Of a DNA stretch of 8,330 nucleotides, positions 5,787-8,330 are shown in pieces. The DNA lies in NCBI GenBank assembly GCA_020200995.1, contig JAIVHQ010000050.1, forward strand, positions 1 to 8,330. The letters are read 5' to 3'. Under the pieces are notes generated by a model. That model worked only from the letters and a program-made list of their open reading frames with translations, had not been told where the DNA came from and did not search any database. The position numbers and the translations under genes were made by a program. Each line of letters opens with the position of its first letter. The stretch's first letter is position 1. Source of the DNA: Flavobacteriales bacterium. GTDB taxonomy: Bacteria; Bacteroidota; Bacteroidia; Flavobacteriales_D; Cryomorphaceae.

Positions 5787-5860
5787 AATTGTCGTGCAAA
5801 TACGTCCGTATTTCGCAGGTCTTCCTGTGATAGGGGTCACACTTCGGCTGTCTACCTGCA

Positions 5861-6334
5861 TTAAATGTTCTCCGCATCGCGGAGCACCTTGGCTTTCAGC
5901 CCGCCTTTGTAGTCGGCGATGCGGCGGCGAAGGGCCTGATCGGCGGTGCCCATGATCTGGGCGGCGAGGATGCCCGCATTGTGAGCCCCGTCCAGGGCCA
6001 CGGTAGCCACGGGAACTCCCGTCGGCATTTGCAGGATGCTGAGTACCGAGTCCCACCCGTCGATGCTGTTGCGGCTTTTCACCGGCACCCCGATCACGGG
6101 GAGGGAGGTGATGGCGGCGGTCATTCCCGGAAGGTGGGCGGCTCCGCCAGCTCCCGCGATGATGACTTTGATGCCGTTCGACTCTGCATTTTTGGCATAT
6201 TCAAACATGCGCTCGGGGGTGCGGTGGGCCGATACGATGGTGAGTTCGTAAGGCACGTTGAGTTCTTTGAGCATGTCGGCTGCGCCCTGCATTACAGGGA
6301 GGTCGCTCTTGCTGCCCATGATGATTCCTACCAT
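5861..6334 (-). CDS. purE: N5-carboxyaminoimidazole ribonucleotide mutase (PurE, class I)
   Basis: PurE moves the carboxylate of N5-CAIR to C4, giving CAIR, a step of de novo purine synthesis in the cytoplasm. The 157 residues are a full-length class I enzyme. GSKSD (7-11) binds phosphate, SAHRTPE (35-41) carries the catalytic H37, and GAGGAAHLPGM (61-71) lines the active site. GVPVKS (82-87), GWDSVLSILQMPTGVPVATV (93-112) and the ALDGAHNAGILAAQI segment are typical of class I rather than the CO2-using class II. The ATG overlaps the purK stop by one base (TAATG), so the pair is translationally coupled, and the enzyme uses the PurK product directly. Its last codons include the 13-base direct repeat shared with 4156-4168. 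Confidence 0.97.
   Translation of the reverse strand: MVGIIMGSKSDLPVMQGAADMLKELNVPYELTIVSAHRTPERMFEYAKNAESNGIKVIIAGAGGAAHLPGMTAAITSLPVIGVPVKSRNSIDGWDSVLSILQMPTGVPVATVALDGAHNAGILAAQIMGTADQALRRRIADYKGGLKAKVLRDAENI
5868..5880. repeat. 13-base direct repeat, right copy (inside the purE 3' end)
   Basis: TTCTCCGCATCGC is identical to 4156-4168 and encodes part of the terminal RDAEN of PurE. It marks the far edge of the rhodopsin cassette. Confidence 0.4.
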
Positions 6335-7485
6335 TATTTAGCTGTTTTAACCTGTATTTTGTCCTTTGCTTCGAGTGCCCGGGCTGCTGCCTCGCGGTGG
6401 CTTGAAGCGGTGGCGGTCACGTGGCCCATTTTCCGGAAGGGCTTGGTCAACGCCTTGCCGTAAATGTGCACATAAACTTCGGGAACGGAAAGCGTTTCAG
6501 TCAGGCCCTCATACATTACGGGCCCTTTGTGACCGTCCGCGCCGAGGAGGTTGACCATGGCCGCAAATTTGTTTTGCTTCGTACTGCCGAGGGGCAGGTT
6601 CAGAATCGCGCGCAGGTGCTGCTCGTATTGTGAAGTGGCATTGGCTTCGATGGTGTGGTGGCCTGAATTGTGCGGGCGGGGCGCCACTTCGTTCACAAAT
6701 ACCTCGTTGTCCGCGGTTTTGAAAAATTCGATGGCCATGATGCCGTTGATGCCGTAGGCATTGACCGTTTGGCGGGCGATCTCTTCGATTCGGGCGATGA
6801 CGTCCGGGGCTATTTGCGCCGGGGCGGATAGAAACTCGACCAGATTGGCATCGGGGTTAAAAACAAGTTCTACGAGTGGAAAAATCTCAATCTCTCCCGC
6901 TTCGTTTCTCGCCGCCACCGCAGCGATTTCTTTTTCGAAGTCCACGAATTTCTCCAGCACCGAGGGCGCATCAAAGGCTTTCGGGAAGTCGGCTTCCGTG
7001 CGTATCACCTGCACGCCGCGGCCGTCGTAGCCGCCTTTTCGCAGTTTCTGAACGAAGGGCAAAAAATCTTTGGAAGCTTCCACATCCGCCTTAGATTCGG
7101 CCATGCGGAAGGGCGCCGTCGGGATGTTGTGTTTTTCGTAAAAAGCCTTTTGCAGCCCTTTGTCCTGAACGGTTTCGAGTACTTCGGGTTGTGGGAAAAC
7201 CCGCACTCCTCGGTTGCGCAGTTCGCGCAAGGCTTCGACATTCACATGCTCTATTTCGACAGTGACCACGTCGCAGCTTTCGCCAAATTTGATCACCGTA
7301 TCGTAATCTCTAAAGTCGCCGCAGGTAAATTCGTGGGCTATGCGGCTGCACGGTGCTTCAGGATCGGGGTCGAGCACCGATACTTTTATGTCGTAGCGAA
7401 TGGCCGGCACGAGCAGCATGCGGCCGAGTTGGCCCCCACCGAGGACACCGAGCTTAAAATCTTTTGCGTAGAATGGTTTTTCCAT
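6334..7485 (-). CDS. purK: N5-carboxyaminoimidazole ribonucleotide synthetase (PurK)
   Basis: PurK uses ATP and bicarbonate to convert AIR into unstable N5-CAIR, which PurE rearranges. The 383-residue product has the family's ATP-grasp layout. An N-terminal nucleotide-fold segment starts KLGVLGGGQLGRML (11-24). The central ATP-grasp domain includes KLRKGGYDGRGV (147-158), and the metal/ATP site includes IEFF with E253 and VNEVAPRPHNSGHHT (264-278) with E266. The C-terminal lid domain ends in VKTAK. The ATG at 7485 gives the standard N-terminus. A TATCTTTG box is only about 4 bases upstream, so the transcript would be nearly leaderless if that box is real. It heads a two-gene purK-purE operon. 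Confidence 0.97.
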   Translation of the reverse strand: MEKPFYAKDFKLGVLGGGQLGRMLLVPAIRYDIKVSVLDPDPEAPCSRIAHEFTCGDFRDYDTVIKFGESCDVVTVEIEHVNVEALRELRNRGVRVFPQPEVLETVQDKGLQKAFYEKHNIPTAPFRMAESKADVEASKDFLPFVQKLRKGGYDGRGVQVIRTEADFPKAFDAPSVLEKFVDFEKEIAAVAARNEAGEIEIFPLVELVFNPDANLVEFLSAPAQIAPDVIARIEEIARQTVNAYGINGIMAIEFFKTADNEVFVNEVAPRPHNSGHHTIEANATSQYEQHLRAILNLPLGSTKQNKFAAMVNLLGADGHKGPVMYEGLTETLSVPEVYVHIYGKALTKPFRKMGHVTATASSHREAAARALEAKDKIQVKTAK

Positions 7486-7489
7486 GGGC

Positions 7490-7497
7490 CAAAGATA
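7490..7497 (-). promoter_or_regulatory. Candidate -7 box for purK-purE
   Basis: The minus strand reads TATCTTTG, matching TAnnTTTG. It ends only 4 bases before the purK ATG, which would place the transcript start at or next to the initiation codon. No good -33 box is visible, so this may be chance. Confidence 0.3.
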
Positions 7498-7558
7498 GGG
7501 GTTGAAATGAATCGTATTGCGGAGGGTAATATTTGTTTAAAGGATTTAAGATTTAGGC

Positions 7559-7573
7559 GGCCGCTGTGCGGCC
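7559..7573. repeat. GC-rich inverted repeat in the purK-hpt intergenic region
   Basis: GGCCGC (7559-7564) and GCGGCC (7568-7573) form a perfect 6-base stem around TGT. Flanking TAAAGGA (7538-7544) and TCCTTTA (7574-7580) are also complementary and could extend the fold with a bulge. It lies between divergent genes, so it is not an expected terminator. Confidence 0.5.
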
Positions 7574-7597
7574 TCCTTTAGGTCCGCATTCTCTTTT

Positions 7598-7614
7598 GGG
7601 CCGTCAGCCGGCCC
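7598..7614. repeat. Second GC-rich inverted repeat in the purK-hpt intergenic region
   Basis: GGGCCG (7598-7603) and CGGCCC (7609-7614) pair around the loop TCAGC. It is 24 bases from the previous hairpin and about 85 bases before hpt. No T-tract follows on either strand. Confidence 0.5.
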
Positions 7615-7700
7615 GCGGCACTCCCTGAGGCTGCATCCCATAAAAACCCCATTCACAAATGGCCGTGAAATGCTTACCTTCGCACCTTATTTAAAACCAC

Positions 7701-8258
7701 ATGCCAACAATCACACTGCATACCAAAACCTTCGTTCCTTACATCGACGAGGGCAAAATTCAAGCCCGCATCGCTGAATTGGGCAAGGAAATCAATGCCG
7801 AATACGCGGACAAAAACCCGCTCTTTGTCGGGGTGCTCAACGGGGCATTTCGCTTTGCTTCTGACATGATGCGCCAAATCGACATCGACTGCGAGATCAA
7901 TTTTGTAAAGTTGACTTCGTACCGCGGCACAGAAACCACGGGAAAGATTTCGAGCCACATTGGACTCAATTCCGACATTGAAGGAAGGCATTTGGTGCTG
8001 ATTGAAGACATTGTAGACACCGGTAATACCATCGAGTTTTTGCTTGAAAACCTCTACAAGGAGAAACCCGCGAGCATCAAAGTGGCCAGCTTGCTCTACA
8101 AGCCCGAGGCTTATCACGGCGATGTGAAAATCGATTTTACCGGATTTGAAATCCCCAACCTTTTCGTGGTGGGCTACGGCCTCGACTTCGACGGATTGGG
8201 GCGCAACCTCAACGGTATTTATCAAATAGAATTACCTCAAACTGTAAAGTATGATTAA
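7701..8258 (+). CDS. hpt: Hypoxanthine phosphoribosyltransferase
   Basis: This cytoplasmic salvage enzyme transfers the phosphoribosyl group of PRPP to hypoxanthine or guanine, giving IMP or GMP. The 185 residues are normal for the family. PLFVGVLNGAFRFASDM (40-56) is the first loop, LTSYRGTETTGKI (71-83) the flexible loop, and VLIEDIVDTGNTI (99-111) the PRPP-binding motif with its adjacent acidic pair E102/D103. SLLYKPEAY (130-138) supplies the purine-contact lysine K134, and FVVGYGLDFDGLGRNL (155-170) is the C-terminal motif. The ATG at 7701 is the first in frame, and there is no Shine-Dalgarno sequence. A near-consensus box, TACCTTCG, lies about 30 bases upstream. The gene overlaps adk by 8 bases, a common order in Bacteroidota, and fits the purine neighbourhood with purK-purE. 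Confidence 0.96.
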   Translation: MPTITLHTKTFVPYIDEGKIQARIAELGKEINAEYADKNPLFVGVLNGAFRFASDMMRQIDIDCEINFVKLTSYRGTETTGKISSHIGLNSDIEGRHLVLIEDIVDTGNTIEFLLENLYKEKPASIKVASLLYKPEAYHGDVKIDFTGFEIPNLFVVGYGLDFDGLGRNLNGIYQIELPQTVKYD

Positions 8259-8330
8259 CCTGGTATTGTTTGGCCCCCCCGGCGCCGGAAAAGGCACCCA
8301 GGCCGAACGCCTTACGAAGAAATACAATTT
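8251..8330 (+). CDS. adk: Adenylate kinase, partial (3' end outside window)
   Basis: Adenylate kinase balances ATP, ADP and AMP in the cytoplasm. Only 26 codons are present, but they are diagnostic: MINLVLFGPPGAGKGTQAER, with the P-loop GPPGAGKGTQ at residues 8-17 including K14. The ATG at 8251 lies inside the last codons of hpt in another frame, overlapping by 8 bases, so the two are probably co-translated. The P-loop codons include a run of seven C residues (8274-8280). Confidence 0.95.
   Translation, partial: MINLVLFGPPGAGKGTQAERLTKKYN

Noticed and set aside
5559..6056. 165-codon minus-strand open frame
   Set aside because: It overlaps the middle of purE in another frame, with an Arg/Pro/His-rich composition typical of a shadow of GC-rich coding sequence. 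The homology to the small membrane protein lies in a different frame.
7486..7700. Purine riboswitch ahead of hpt or purK
   Set aside because: The context is suggestive, but I cannot see the conserved core of a purine or PRPP/ppGpp-type aptamer, only two simple hairpins.
7674..8225. 183-codon minus-strand open frame
   Set aside because: It is antisense to hpt, which is unmistakable on the plus strand.
1..8330. CRISPR array, tRNA, rRNA or insertion sequence
   Set aside because: I saw no regularly spaced repeats, no tRNA- or rRNA-like sequence, and no transposase or integrase fragment. The repeats found are short and isolated.

Overview
The window looks like a chromosomal piece of a marine-type Bacteroidota bacterium, probably of flavobacterial affinity. 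The grounds are the KR2-type rhodopsin, the PorV/PorQ-like barrel protein and helix-hairpin-helix protein typical of that phylum, several TAnnTTTG-type -7 promoter boxes, the absence of Shine-Dalgarno sequences, and the hpt-adk order. Most genes are GC-rich (about 65-70% in the 60-base lines I counted), which is high for the group. The taxonomic call is inference.

Layout. (1) 1-1547, minus strand: a PorV/PorQ-like outer-membrane barrel gene that reads in two frames, with about 20 residues missing at the junction. It is followed, with a 4-base ATGA overlap, by the first 257 codons of a helix-hairpin-helix/barrel protein that leaves the window. (2) 1692-3576, plus strand: menB (menaquinone synthesis) overlapping a RluA-type pseudouridine synthase gene. 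(3) 3652-3864, minus: a small two-helix membrane protein, then about 330 bases without a gene that hold a strong hairpin and a short tandem repeat. (4) 4196-5786, minus: an AT-richer cassette of a small membrane protein gene, a light-driven sodium-pump rhodopsin (NDQ type, close to KR2 of Krokinobacter/Dokdonia), and a decayed second copy of the same small gene on the other side of the rhodopsin. (5) 5861-7485, minus: purK-purE, two consecutive steps of purine synthesis. (6) 7701-8330, plus: hpt (purine salvage) overlapping adk, which is cut by the window end.

How the genes work together. purK/purE, hpt and adk form a purine-nucleotide neighbourhood on two divergent transcription units. menB serves the respiratory quinone, and the rhodopsin would add a light-driven outward sodium gradient to a respiring cell. 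No retinal-forming blh/brp gene is in the window.

The most interesting signal is the rhodopsin island. Its base composition differs from its neighbours, it is bracketed by an intact and a broken paralogue of one small membrane protein, and a 13-base direct repeat matching the 3' end of purE lies on its far side. Its start is preceded by a perfect 9-base inverted repeat containing the predicted -7 box. The pump itself is a known family; the flanking arrangement and the two changed uptake-cavity residues are the parts worth checking.
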